From the NCBI GenBank assembly GCA_963763015.1, contig CAVXML010000009.1, positions 434,001-498,000 on the forward strand: a stretch of DNA of 64,000 bases, written 5' to 3'. A program made the translations under genes and the position numbers. Below the pieces are notes generated by a model that saw nothing but the letters and a program-made list of their open reading frames with translations, did not search any database and had not been told where the DNA came from. Positions 33,996 to 43,397 of the stretch are shown here, piece by piece (the first letter of the stretch is position 1; each line of letters opens with the position of its first letter). Source of the stretch: Fodinibacter sp963763015 (GTDB lineage: Bacteria; Actinomycetota; Actinomycetes; Actinomycetales; Dermatophilaceae).

Positions 33996-36901
33996 TCGGG
34001 GAGCACTCCCGCGGACCTGGCGAGGGCCACCGCCTCCCCGCGCGACGCCGCGCCGAGCTTCGCCAGGATGTTGGACACGTGCACGCTGGCCGTCTTGGTG
34101 CTGATGAACAGGGCCCGTCCGATCTCGCCGTTCGACCGCCCCTCGGCGACGAGGTGGAGCACCTCCGCCTCGCGCGGGGTCAGCGTGGTGACCACGGGTC
34201 GGGGCGCCAGGTGCTCGAGGTGCTCCACGAGGGGCGCGGCGCCCAGGGCCCGTGCGGTCTCGCGCGCCGACTGCAGCACCTCCGCCGCGGCGGCGTCGCC
34301 GGCCGCGATGAGCACCTCTGCCAGCCGAGCCCGCGCGCGTGCCACCTCGTAGGGCTCGCTCCGGCGTTCGAACCGGTCGGCCACCTCACTCCACGAGGAC
34401 ACCAGGGCGTCGAGCGGCACGTCCTCACCGGCGGCCCACCGGGAGCGTTCCCGTTCGGCCGAGGCCCGAGCCTCCCAGGCGCGGCCCTCGAGGGTCGGTG
34501 GCGCCAGTGTGCTGCCCTCCCCCCAGACGGCAGCGGCCGCGCGGTGCAGCTGCTCCACCACCTCGAGGAGCTCGAGCCGGCGGGCGGGCGAGGCGGTCCG
34601 GAGCGCCGTCCCGACGTGCCCGATCGCCAGCGCAGCAAGGCGGACCTCGGCAGCCACGGTGCCCGCGCCCCAGAGGTCACGAAGGAAGGCCACCAGCTCG
34701 CGGTGCAGCTCGAGCATTCGGTCGAGCCGGCCGTCGCGGCCCAGCAGGTCGACGGCCGCCGCGCCGCTCTGCACGGCGATCCGGCCGTCCTCGGCCCACC
34801 ACGGCCGGATGCCGGCCAGCAGCTCGTCCGCCGTCACCGCCCCTCGCGCCGCGAGGACGTGTCCCGCCGCGGCGTCGATGCTGGCCGCCGCCCAGGCCGG
34901 CATTCCGGTGTCCCCCGTGTGGTCGGCGAGCCGTAGGGCGTGGTCCCACTCGCCCATCTCGTACGCCGTCGTCACGGCCATCGCCCGGGCGTCCACCCCG
35001 TACGCCGACCACTCAAGGCCCGCTCGGCGGGCCTCGGCGACGGTGCGCTCGAAGGCGGCGAGCGAAGCAGCGTGGTCGGCCCGGCGGTGGTGGACGGACG
35101 CGAGGATGTGCATGGCGCGCAGCAGGGCCAGGTCGGGCTCGCGCGTCCACGCCGCGAGGGCCCCCTCGAGCCGACGGATGGACTCGTCGGCGTCGCCGGC
35201 GGACTCGCTGAGGCGCGCCAGGATCGACGTGAGATCGGTCCGGTCGACGGTGAGGTCGTGCTCCACCGCAAGGGCCATGGCGTCGTCGGCGACCACGAGA
35301 GCCTCCGCGTGGGCCCCCGAGTCCATCAGGGCCTCGGCGCGGCGCGCCAGCACGCCCACCCGCAGGCTCGCCGGCGCGTCGTCGTCGAGCAGCCCCAGTG
35401 CCTCGGACGTCAGGGCGAGGCGGTCGACCCGTTCCTCGGTCATCCGCGCGGCGACGGCCAGTGCGCAGAGCAGCTCCGCGCGCTCGCGGCGGGTCGGCAG
35501 GTCCGTGTCGAGACGAGCCCGCAGCAGCGCGATGGCCCGGCTCGTCCGTCCGCTGCCGTTGGCGGCGGATGCCGCCCGCAGGGTGAGGTCGTGACCGGCC
35601 GAGGCGTCCTCCCCCGCCAGGGCGAGGGAGAGGGCCGTCTCGAAGTGCGCCAGCGCCTCCGCCGGGCCACCCATGCGCTGGGCGGCGTCGCCGGCGCGAA
35701 CGGACGCCTCGAGCGCCCCGGCCCGGTCCCCGCTGGCCAGGGCGTGCCGTGCGAGGTCGGCCGCCGAGCCGAGTGACGGGTCGTCGCGAAGCGCGTCGGC
35801 GCAGGCGCGGTGCAGCTGCAGCCGCTCCGCCGGGAGGAGGTCGTCGATGACGGCCTCGGCGAGGAGGGCGTGGCGGAACTCGTACCCGAGCTGGCCCCAC
35901 GGCTCGAGGACGTGGTGCTCGACCGCAGCACGCAGCGCGGCCCGAAGGGTGGCTGGGTCGACGCCGGCGACCCGTTCGAGCAGGGCGTGCGGAACACGTC
36001 GACCGAGCACGGCGGCGACCCGCACGACGCCCTGCGCCGACTCCTCGAGCCGGTCGACGCGGGCCAGCAGCAGGCGGGCCAGGTCCGCGGGGTCCCCGTC
36101 GCCGCCGTCGCCGGCCGCCACCGCCAGCTCCTCGGCGAAGAACGCGTTGCCCTCGGCCCTGCGGGCGACGTCGTCGACGGCATCCTCGCTGAGGTGGGTG
36201 CCCGCCCGGCGGACGATGCGCCGGAGGTCCGTGTCGGGCAGCGGTCCGAGCTCGACCCGGGTGAGGGTGGGCAGGCGGGACCAGATGGCGAGGGTGGGGG
36301 CCAGGGGGTGGCGACGGTGGATGTCGTCGCTGCGGTACGTGGCGAGCAGGCCCACGCCGTCCGGGCCACCGCGGGTGAAGAGGAGGGTCAGCAGCTCGCG
36401 GCTGGACTCGTCGGCCCAGTGCACGTCCTCCACCACGACGACCACGGGACCACGGCGACCCAGGTCCGACAGAGCGCCGTGCACGGCCTCGACGAGGTCG
36501 GCACGCACGGCATCCCCCCGCGCTCCGGAGGCGACCCGGGGCACGAGGGGAAGGAGGCCGGGATGGGCTGTCACGAGGTCGTCCACGAGCTCGCGCTCAC
36601 GAGCGTCGAGCGCCGCGAACATCTCGACGAACGGCAGGTACGGCAGGCTGGTCCCCAGCTCGCCGACGCAATGACCGACGAGGGTCCGCCGGTCGACGCC
36701 ACGTCGGAGGACGTCCCCGACGACCGCCGTCTTGCCGATGCCGGCGTCGCCGCCCAGGAGGACGGCTCCACCGCCGCCCTCGTCCCAACCGAGTGCGTCG
36801 AGGACCCGGCGGACCTCCTCCCGGCGGCCGACGAGCTGGGTCACGGTGCGGGGCGCCACGGCCCCGATCATCGCACCCGGCACGGACGCCGGTGCCGTCA
36901 T
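33992..36901 (-). CDS. Large ATP-binding LuxR family regulator (LAL type)
   Basis: 969 aa. Near the N-terminus an AAA/NTPase domain with Walker A GGDAGIGKT (residues 50-58) and a Walker B-like VVVVVEDVHWADESS. The middle part is a long helical, TPR-like region rich in Ala/Leu/Arg. The last 65 residues are a LuxR/GerE helix-turn-helix: LTPREAEVLHLVAEGRSNGEIG and TASVHVSNILAKLG. MalT-like STAND regulators of this size bind inducer in the helical part (knowledge). The inducer and targets are unknown. ATG overlaps the stop of a 72-aa gene. Its 3' end overlaps ctaA by 4 bases. Confidence 0.9.
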   Translation of the reverse strand: MTAPASVPGAMIGAVAPRTVTQLVGRREEVRRVLDALGWDEGGGGAVLLGGDAGIGKTAVVGDVLRRGVDRRTLVGHCVGELGTSLPYLPFVEMFAALDARERELVDDLVTAHPGLLPLVPRVASGARGDAVRADLVEAVHGALSDLGRRGPVVVVVEDVHWADESSRELLTLLFTRGGPDGVGLLATYRSDDIHRRHPLAPTLAIWSRLPTLTRVELGPLPDTDLRRIVRRAGTHLSEDAVDDVARRAEGNAFFAEELAVAAGDGGDGDPADLARLLLARVDRLEESAQGVVRVAAVLGRRVPHALLERVAGVDPATLRAALRAAVEHHVLEPWGQLGYEFRHALLAEAVIDDLLPAERLQLHRACADALRDDPSLGSAADLARHALASGDRAGALEASVRAGDAAQRMGGPAEALAHFETALSLALAGEDASAGHDLTLRAASAANGSGRTSRAIALLRARLDTDLPTRRERAELLCALAVAARMTEERVDRLALTSEALGLLDDDAPASLRVGVLARRAEALMDSGAHAEALVVADDAMALAVEHDLTVDRTDLTSILARLSESAGDADESIRRLEGALAAWTREPDLALLRAMHILASVHHRRADHAASLAAFERTVAEARRAGLEWSAYGVDARAMAVTTAYEMGEWDHALRLADHTGDTGMPAWAAASIDAAAGHVLAARGAVTADELLAGIRPWWAEDGRIAVQSGAAAVDLLGRDGRLDRMLELHRELVAFLRDLWGAGTVAAEVRLAALAIGHVGTALRTASPARRLELLEVVEQLHRAAAAVWGEGSTLAPPTLEGRAWEARASAERERSRWAAGEDVPLDALVSSWSEVADRFERRSEPYEVARARARLAEVLIAAGDAAAAEVLQSARETARALGAAPLVEHLEHLAPRPVVTTLTPREAEVLHLVAEGRSNGEIGRALFISTKTASVHVSNILAKLGAASRGEAVALARSAGVLPD

Positions 36902-37116
36902 TCGTGGTAGGGCGTGGCGTCCGAGCGAACCTGCGTCGTCGGTCCTCGGCCACCAACGAGCCGAGCGACGAACGCGGCCAGGGGGTGGGCCGCCAGCGGA
37001 GGGCTCGGCAGGTCGCGCACGGCGTGGTGGTGGCGGTCGCGGGGGTCCAGCCCGGCGAGCTCGAACCGGCGGTCGATCTCGGCGTTGACGACCAGCGGGT
37101 CTGCGTAGGTGTTCAT
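36898..37116 (-). CDS. Small hypothetical protein, coupled to the LAL regulator
   Basis: 72 aa. An AGGAG site lies 7 bases before ATG at 37116, much better than the upstream open frame. The stop overlaps the regulator ATG (ATGA), so translation is coupled. The N-terminus NTYADPLVVNAEIDRRFELAG may be a short helix; the middle has a DPRDRHHHAVRD charged stretch, then PLAAHPLAAFVARLVGG. No signal peptide or membrane helix. I do not recognise a family. It could be a regulator of, or a leader for, the LAL gene. Confidence 0.6.
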   Translation of the reverse strand: MNTYADPLVVNAEIDRRFELAGLDPRDRHHHAVRDLPSPPLAAHPLAAFVARLVGGRGPTTQVRSDATPYHE

Positions 37117-37201
37117 GGTGCTTCTCCTCTTCGTCCGGTGCCGGTCAGCGGGTGCCTTCCGACACCCCCTACGGTCGTCCGCTGAGGTGGCCCTCCACAT
37201 C

Positions 37202-37270
37202 GGGCGACAGCCGTATCCCTGGAGCGGGTCGCCCGTCTGAGGTACCTCATTCCGGCCGGCCGGGGCCGGC
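37202..37270 (-). terminator. Hairpin region behind ctaB (candidate)
   Basis: Two stems lie in the ctaB downstream gap: GGGCGAC/GTCGCCC (37202-37208, 37228-37234) and the GC-only CCGGCC/GGCCGG (37256-37261, 37264-37269). No T-run. The 159-base gap (37117-37275) otherwise holds nothing recognisable. Confidence 0.3.
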
Positions 37271-37275
37271 TGCCG

Positions 37276-38220
37276 TCAGCCGATGGCGACGTGCAGGAGC
37301 GGGTCGACCGCAACCGCGAGGAAGAGCACCGTGACGTAGGTGATCGAGTAGTGGAAGAGCCGCATCGGCCGCAGTGCGAGTCCCGTCAGCCCCGAACCGG
37401 CGGCCCGCAGGAGGCGGTGCGCCTCGGCGAGGAAGAGCCCACCGGACAGCAGGGCGGTCGTCGCGTAGACCCAGCCCATCTGGGCCACTGGAACGAGGAG
37501 CACCGAGGTCGCCACCATGAGCCAGGAGTAGACGACGATCTGGCGGCCCACCGCGACGGGCCCCCGCTCCACGGGCAGCATCGGGACCCCCGCCGCGGAG
37601 TAGTCGTCACGGAAGGCCATGGACAGCGGCCAGTAGTGCGGCGGGGTCCAGAAGAAGATGACGAGGAAGAGCACGACGGCCGGCCACCCCACGGTGCCCG
37701 TGACTGCGGACCAGCCGATGAGCGTGGGCATGCACCCCGCGACCCCACCCCACACGATGTTCTGGGAGGTCCGTCGCTTCAGCAGGACCGTGTAGCCCAC
37801 GGCGTACAGCGCGATGGCCACGACGGACAGGACCGCCGAGAGCACGTTGACGGCGAGGACGAACCAGACGGTCGAGACGACGGCCAGCGCGGCCCCGAAC
37901 AGGAGCCCGTTGCGGGGGGTCACCTCACCGGTCACCATCGGCCGGTTGCTCGTGCGGTGCATGAGGCGGTCGATGTCCCGGTCGTAGACCGAGTTGAACG
38001 TGTTGGCCGCTCCGGCGCTGAGCGCCCCGCCCACGAGGGTCGCGAGCACGAGCCGGAGAGAAGGGACTCCGCGCTCGGCGAGGAACATGACGGGGACCGT
38101 GGTGACGAGCAGCAGCTCGATGATGCGGGGCTTGGTCAGCGCGACGTAGCGTCCCAACGTCCTCCGGCGCTCGCGCCGCGGGACCGACACGGCATCGGTC
38201 GTCAGGGGGCTGGTGGCCAC
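37276..38220 (-). CDS. ctaB: Protoheme IX farnesyltransferase
   Basis: Adds a farnesyl group to heme B, giving heme O. 314 aa UbiA-type prenyltransferase with about nine transmembrane helices. The Asp-rich diphosphate sites are AGAANTFNSVYDRDIDRLMHRTSNRP (the NxxxDRDID type, residues about 90-110) and the second loop DDYSAAGVPML. RIIELLLVTTVPVMFLA starts the first helix. GTG at 38220 with GAAGGA upstream is preferred over an open frame starting 22 codons earlier. It diverges from tkt. Confidence 0.94.
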   Translation of the reverse strand: MATSPLTTDAVSVPRRERRRTLGRYVALTKPRIIELLLVTTVPVMFLAERGVPSLRLVLATLVGGALSAGAANTFNSVYDRDIDRLMHRTSNRPMVTGEVTPRNGLLFGAALAVVSTVWFVLAVNVLSAVLSVVAIALYAVGYTVLLKRRTSQNIVWGGVAGCMPTLIGWSAVTGTVGWPAVVLFLVIFFWTPPHYWPLSMAFRDDYSAAGVPMLPVERGPVAVGRQIVVYSWLMVATSVLLVPVAQMGWVYATTALLSGGLFLAEAHRLLRAAGSGLTGLALRPMRLFHYSITYVTVLFLAVAVDPLLHVAIG

Positions 38221-38255
38221 GTCGTCCTTCGGGTCGGCCTGGAGGGTGTCCGGCG

Positions 38256-38261
38256 ATTCTA
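38256..38261 (-). promoter_or_regulatory. Candidate -10 box of ctaB
   Basis: TAGAAT on the minus strand, 35 bases before the GTG, with a leader that holds GAAGGA. The strongest A/T hexamer in the ctaB-tkt gap. Confidence 0.45.
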
Positions 38262-38305
38262 ACGGTCGTGGGTTGCACGACCCCAATGGGTGGGTACGTC
38301 GACAC

Positions 38306-38311
38306 TAGGGT
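38306..38311 (+). promoter_or_regulatory. Candidate -10 box of tkt
   Basis: TAGGGT, 47 bases before the GTG of tkt. Confidence 0.35.
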
Positions 38312-38358
38312 GGTCGCCGGACCGTCCCAGCGCGCCCCACCCCCTGAGAGAGGCCCTC

Positions 38359-40647
38359 GTGACCACGACGACCCCGACCCGCCGCACCGCGAAGACGACG
38401 CCCGGACGGAGCCGTCAGGTCCCCCGTCCAAAGGCCCGCAAGGCGGGGTGGACCGACCTCGACGTGCGGGCCGTCGACACGGTGCGCCTGCTCGCCGCGG
38501 ACGCCGTGCAGAAGGTCGGCAACGGGCACCCGGGCACCGCGATGAGCCTGGCGCCGCTGGCCTACCTGCTGTTCCAGAACGTCATGACCCATGACCCGGC
38601 AGACCCCACGTGGCTGGGACGGGACCGCTTCGTCCTGTCCTGCGGCCACTCCTCGCTCACCCAGTACATCCAGCTCTACCTCAGCGGCTACGGCCTCGAG
38701 CTGAAGGACCTCCAGGCGCTGCGCACCTGGGGCTCCCTCACCCCGGGGCACCCCGAGGTCCACCACACCACCGGCGTCGAGATCACCACCGGCCCCCTGG
38801 GCTCCGGGCTGGCGTCCGCCGTGGGCATGGCCATGGCCCAGCGTCGCCAGCGCGGTCTCCTCGACCCCGACGCCAAGCCCGGCGAGAGCGTCTTCGACCA
38901 CCACGTATGGGTCATCGCCTCCGACGGTGACCTCATGGAAGGAGTCGCCTCCGAGGCGTGCTCGCTCGCCGGTCACCAGGAGCTCGGCAACCTCACCCTC
39001 GTCTACGACGCCAACCAGATCTCGATCGAGGACGACACCGACATCTCGTTCAGCGAGGATGTCGCCGCGCGGTTCACCGCCTACGGCTGGGAGGTGTTCG
39101 ACGTCGACTGGCGCCGTTCCGACCACCCGGCCGGTACCCCCGACTACGTCGAGGACGTCGACGCCCTCCTCGCCGCGCTCGAGAAGAGCAAGCGGTCGCG
39201 GAACCGGCCCACCCTGGTCCGGCTCCACACCGTCATCGCGTGGCCCGCACCGAAGGCCCGGGGCACGGGAAAGGCGCACGGCTCGGCGCTCGGCGCCGAC
39301 GAGGTGGCCGCCACGAAGGAGCTCCTCGGGTTCGACCCCAGCAAGACCTTCGCCGTGGAGCGGGACGTCCTCGCCCGTGCCCGCGAGGTGCGCAAGCGTG
39401 GCAGAGCCGCGCACCGGGCCTGGGACAAGCGGTACGCCGCGTGGCGCAAGGCCCAGCCGGAGCGGTCCGAGCTGCTCGACCGCCTCGTCGACTCCCGGCT
39501 GCCCGAGGGCTTCGAGCAGGCCCTGCCCACGTTCGAGCCCGACACCGAGAAGGGGCTGGCGACGCGGGCGGCATCCGGAAAGGTGCTGGGGGCCCTCGCG
39601 CCGATCCTGCCGGAGCTGTGGGGTGGGTCGGCCGACCTCGCCGAGTCGAACAACACGAGCATGGCCGACGAGCCGTCCTTCATCCCCACGGGCAAGCAGA
39701 CCAAGGAGTGGAAGGGCGGCCCCTACGGGCGAACCCTGCACTTCGGCATCCGCGAGAACGCGATGGCGATGATCCTCAACGGCATCGCCCTGGAAGGGCT
39801 CACCCGCCCCTATGGCGGGACCTTCCTCGTCTTCTCCGACTACATGCGGCCGGCGGTGCGGCTCGCGGCCATCCAGCAGCTCCCGGTGACCTTCGTGTGG
39901 ACCCACGACTCGATCGGTCTCGGCGAGGACGGTCCCACGCACCAGCCGATCGAGCACCTCGCCGCCCTCCGGGCCATGCCCGGGCTCGACGTCGTCCGGC
40001 CGGCGGACGCCAACGAGACGGCAGCGGCCTGGGGCGAGGTGCTCCGGCGCGGCCGCACCGCCGGGATCGCCCTGTCGCGCCAGAACCTGCCGATCCTCGA
40101 CCGGACCGTGCACGCCAAGGCGTCGGGGGTCGCCAAGGGCGCGTACGTCCTGCTCGACGCCGGCTCGGGCGAGCCCGACGTGATCCTCATCGCCACCGGC
40201 TCGGAGGTGTCCCTGGCCCTCGATGCCCGAGAGGCGCTGGAGGGCTCCGGCGTGGCCACCCGGGTGGTGTCCATGCCGTGCCGCGAGTGGTTCGAGGAGC
40301 AGCCCCGCTCCTACCAGGACAAGGTGCTCCCGCCGAGGATCCGGGCTCGCGTCAGCGTCGAGGCGGCTGTTGCGCTGGGCTGGCACGACCTCGTCGGGGA
40401 CGCCGGACGGTGCATCAGCATCGAGCACTACGGCGCGTCGGCCGACGCAAAGACCCTGTTCCGTGAGTTCGGCTTCACCCCCGACGCCGTCGTGCGCGCC
40501 GCGAAGGACTCCCTCGCCGCCGCCCGCAGGGGTGGACAGGTCCCGTCCGTGACCGACATCGCGCCGCGGTCCCGCAAGGACACCGGTACCGATGTCGGCG
40601 TCAAGAAGTCGCCGAGCCGCAAGAGCGCTGCCTCGGCGGGGAAGTGA
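38359..40647 (+). CDS. tkt: Transketolase
   Basis: Thiamine-diphosphate enzyme of the pentose phosphate and Calvin-type sugar shuffles. 762 aa. NGHPGTAMSLAPLAYLLFQ near residue 57, the TPP motif SDGDLMEGVASEACSLAGHQELGNL, HDSIGLGEDGPTHQP and ETAAAWGEVL are intact. GAGAGAGG precedes GTG at 38359. Bacterial Tkt usually has 660-700 residues: here about 30 basic residues lead (TRRTAKTTPGRSRQVPRPK) and about 25 basic ones end the protein (VKKSPSRKSAASAGK). The first gene of the pentose phosphate operon. Confidence 0.96.
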   Translation: MTTTTPTRRTAKTTPGRSRQVPRPKARKAGWTDLDVRAVDTVRLLAADAVQKVGNGHPGTAMSLAPLAYLLFQNVMTHDPADPTWLGRDRFVLSCGHSSLTQYIQLYLSGYGLELKDLQALRTWGSLTPGHPEVHHTTGVEITTGPLGSGLASAVGMAMAQRRQRGLLDPDAKPGESVFDHHVWVIASDGDLMEGVASEACSLAGHQELGNLTLVYDANQISIEDDTDISFSEDVAARFTAYGWEVFDVDWRRSDHPAGTPDYVEDVDALLAALEKSKRSRNRPTLVRLHTVIAWPAPKARGTGKAHGSALGADEVAATKELLGFDPSKTFAVERDVLARAREVRKRGRAAHRAWDKRYAAWRKAQPERSELLDRLVDSRLPEGFEQALPTFEPDTEKGLATRAASGKVLGALAPILPELWGGSADLAESNNTSMADEPSFIPTGKQTKEWKGGPYGRTLHFGIRENAMAMILNGIALEGLTRPYGGTFLVFSDYMRPAVRLAAIQQLPVTFVWTHDSIGLGEDGPTHQPIEHLAALRAMPGLDVVRPADANETAAAWGEVLRRGRTAGIALSRQNLPILDRTVHAKASGVAKGAYVLLDAGSGEPDVILIATGSEVSLALDAREALEGSGVATRVVSMPCREWFEEQPRSYQDKVLPPRIRARVSVEAAVALGWHDLVGDAGRCISIEHYGASADAKTLFREFGFTPDAVVRAAKDSLAAARRGGQVPSVTDIAPRSRKDTGTDVGVKKSPSRKSAASAGK

Positions 40648-40653
40648 GCACCC

Positions 40654-41766
40654 ATGACCACCACCGCACTGAAGGACCTTGCCGCCTCGGGCGTCTCGAT
40701 CTGGCTCGACGACCTGTCGCGGGAGCGCCTCACCTCGGGCAACCTCCAGCAGCTCATCGACGACAAGGGGGTCGTCGGCGTCACCACGAACCCGTCGATC
40801 TTCCAGGCCGCCCTGGCCGAGGGGCACGCCTACGACGACCAGGTGCGTGAGCTCGCGGAGGCGGGCAGGAGCGTCGACGAGGCCGTGTTCGCCCTCACGA
40901 CCTCCGACGTCCGCGACGCGTGCGACGTGTTCCTCCCGGTGTACGAGGCGACCGGCGGACTCGACGGCCGGGTGTCGATCGAGGTCGACCCAAGGCTCGC
41001 GCACGACACCGCCGGAACCGTCGCCGAGGCACGGTCACTGGCGGCGGCCGTGGACCGACCGAACGTCCTCATCAAGATCCCGGCCACGGTCGAGGGCCTG
41101 CCCGCCATCACCCAGGTCATGGGCGCCGGCATCTCCGTCAACGTGACCCTCATCTTCGCCCTCGACCGGTACCGCGCCGTGATGAACGCATTCCTCGCCG
41201 GCCTGGAGCAGGCGCGCGAGGGCAGCGCCGACCTGGGCGGCATCCACTCCGTCGCGTCGTTCTTCGTGTCCCGGGTCGACACCGAGGTCGACAAGAGGCT
41301 CGACGCGCTCGGCACGGAGGAGGCCGCCGCACTGCGCGGCAAGGCCGGCATCGCGAACGCGCGGCTTGCGTACCAGGCGTACGAGGAGGTCTTCGCCACC
41401 CCGCGCTGGCAGTCGCTCGCGGATGCCGGGGCCACCCCGCAGCGTCCCCTGTGGGCCTCCACCGGGGTCAAGGACCCCGCGTACCCGGACACGATGTACG
41501 TGACAGAGCTCGTGGCGCCGGGAACCGTCAACACGATGCCCGAGAAGACCCTCGACGCCACCGCCGACCACGGCGAGATCGTCGGCGACACCGTGACGCC
41601 GTACTACGCCGAGGCGGCCGAGGTTCTCGACAGCCTCGAGCGCCTCGGGATCTCGTACTCCGAGGTCACCGCCCAGCTGGAGCGTGAGGGGGTCGACAAG
41701 TTCGAGAAGTCCTGGGGCGAGCTGCTGGACGGGGTCGCCCGCGAGCTCGAGAAGGCGACCGCGTGA
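40654..41766 (+). CDS. tal: Transaldolase
   Basis: Transfers a dihydroxyacetone unit between sugar phosphates. 370 aa TalB-like barrel of the actinobacterial class. TTNPSIFQAAL (about 46-56), NVLIKIPATVEGLPA with the Schiff-base Lys and VTLIFALDRYRAVMNA are conserved. The late signature PLWASTGVKDP occurs. Start ATG is six bases behind the tkt stop, with AAGTGAGC before it. The end GTGA overlaps pgi. Confidence 0.95.
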   Translation: MTTTALKDLAASGVSIWLDDLSRERLTSGNLQQLIDDKGVVGVTTNPSIFQAALAEGHAYDDQVRELAEAGRSVDEAVFALTTSDVRDACDVFLPVYEATGGLDGRVSIEVDPRLAHDTAGTVAEARSLAAAVDRPNVLIKIPATVEGLPAITQVMGAGISVNVTLIFALDRYRAVMNAFLAGLEQAREGSADLGGIHSVASFFVSRVDTEVDKRLDALGTEEAAALRGKAGIANARLAYQAYEEVFATPRWQSLADAGATPQRPLWASTGVKDPAYPDTMYVTELVAPGTVNTMPEKTLDATADHGEIVGDTVTPYYAEAAEVLDSLERLGISYSEVTAQLEREGVDKFEKSWGELLDGVARELEKATA

Positions 41767-43397
41767 CCGCGCTGGAGGTCTCCGCGGTCGGGGCCGCGGC
41801 TGATGCCGTGGCGGTGCACGTGCCGACGCTCGTCGCCGACCGCGTCGCCAGCCGACTCTTCGAGCTCGACCACACGCTCTGGGGAGAAGCCGCCGAGGAG
41901 GAGGCCGCCAAGCGGCTGGCCTGGACCGGGCTGCCACGCGGCTCCCGCCCGCTCGTGGGCGAGGTGGCCGCACTGCGGGAGCGACTGCGCGAGACCGGGT
42001 ACGACCGCGTCGTGCTGTGCGGGATGGGCGGATCCTCGCTCGCCCCCGAGGTCATCTGTGCCACCGCCGGGGTGCCGATCGTCATCCTGGACTCCTCCGA
42101 CCCGGACGTCGTCCGGGCAGCCTTGACCGATCTCGACCGCACGGTCGTCGTCGTCTCCAGCAAGTCCGGGTCGACGGTGGAGACCGACAGCCAGCGTCGT
42201 GCGTTCGAGCAGGCCTTCCGTGACGCCGGCATCGACCCGACGACGAGGGTCGTCGTCGTCACCGATCCCGGCAGCCCCCTCGACGACGAGGCCCGAGCCG
42301 CGGGCTTCCACGTCGTCAACGCCGACCCCGACGTGGGGGGTCGCTACTCCGCGCTCACCGCCTTCGGGCTGGTGCCGAGCGGCCTCGCCGGTGCCGACAT
42401 CGAGGCCCTGCTTGACGACGCCGAGGCGGTCGCCGACCTCCTCGCGGCCGACGAGGAGGCCAACCCCGCGCTCCGGCTCGCTGCGGCGATGGCCGGCACC
42501 GAGCCCCTGCGGGACAAGCTCGTGCTCGTCGATGCCGGTACCGAGAACGTCGGCTTCGGCGCCTGGGCGGAACAGCTCATCGCCGAGTCCACGGGCAAGG
42601 ACGGCACCGGCATCCTGCCGGTGGTCGCCATCGGGAACGAGCCGGCGCACCTCTACGACGACGGCACGGTCGTCCGGCTGGTCGCCTCCGACCGCGACGA
42701 CGACGCCGTCGCCGCCGTCTCCTCGGAGACGGCGGCGTCGCTCGTCACCGTCGCCGGCCCGCTCGGCGCCCAGCTGCTGCTGTGGGAGGTGGCCACGGCG
42801 GTCGCCGGGAGGCTCCTCGGCATCAACCCGTTCGACCAGCCCGACGTGGAGAGCGCGAAGGCTGCGGCCCGCGGGCTGCTCGAGGCCGGCATCAGCGCCG
42901 GCGAGGAGCCCGCGTTCACCGATGGCGCGGTCGAGGTGAGGGCGCTGGGGGGTGACTGGCTCGGGGACGCCCGCTCCGTCGACGCCGCGGTCGACGCCCT
43001 CCTGGCTCAGCTCGACAGGACCCGCGGCTACGTCGCGGTCATGGCCTACCTCGACCGTGAGCGGGACGCCGATCTCGAGAAGGTCGCCCGTGACCTGTTC
43101 GACCGCACCGGGCGTCCGGCGACCTTCGGCTGGGGTCCGCGGTTCCTCCACTCGACCGGGCAGTACCACAAGGGCGGCCCGCCCACGGGCGTCTACGTCC
43201 AGGTGACGGCCACGCCGAGGAACGACCTCGAGATCCCGGGCCGGGACTTCACCTGCGGCCAGTTCATCGCGGCGCAGGCCGGTGGGGACGCCACCGTGCT
43301 CGCCGACCACGGCCGGCCGGTCCTGCGGCTGCACCTCACCAGCCACGACGAAGGGCTCGAGCAGGTCCGGGCGGCCCTCGGCCGGGGCCGCCCGTGA
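41763..43397 (+). CDS. pgi: Glucose-6-phosphate isomerase
   Basis: Interconverts glucose-6-phosphate and fructose-6-phosphate. 544 aa. GMGGSSLAPEVI near residue 88, SKSGSTVET (phosphate loop) and GRYSALTAFGLVPSGLAG are seen; FLHSTGQYHKGG is the late active-site loop. It is of the compact, divergent type of Streptomyces/Micrococcales rather than the classical E. coli type. GTGA overlap with tal and 4-base overlap with zwf, so strongly coupled. Confidence 0.92.
   Translation: MTALEVSAVGAAADAVAVHVPTLVADRVASRLFELDHTLWGEAAEEEAAKRLAWTGLPRGSRPLVGEVAALRERLRETGYDRVVLCGMGGSSLAPEVICATAGVPIVILDSSDPDVVRAALTDLDRTVVVVSSKSGSTVETDSQRRAFEQAFRDAGIDPTTRVVVVTDPGSPLDDEARAAGFHVVNADPDVGGRYSALTAFGLVPSGLAGADIEALLDDAEAVADLLAADEEANPALRLAAAMAGTEPLRDKLVLVDAGTENVGFGAWAEQLIAESTGKDGTGILPVVAIGNEPAHLYDDGTVVRLVASDRDDDAVAAVSSETAASLVTVAGPLGAQLLLWEVATAVAGRLLGINPFDQPDVESAKAAARGLLEAGISAGEEPAFTDGAVEVRALGGDWLGDARSVDAAVDALLAQLDRTRGYVAVMAYLDRERDADLEKVARDLFDRTGRPATFGWGPRFLHSTGQYHKGGPPTGVYVQVTATPRNDLEIPGRDFTCGQFIAAQAGGDATVLADHGRPVLRLHLTSHDEGLEQVRAALGRGRP

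Noticed and set aside
38305..43346. Minus-strand open frames of 899 and 580 codons
   Set aside because: Antisense to tkt, tal and pgi, which are firmly identified.
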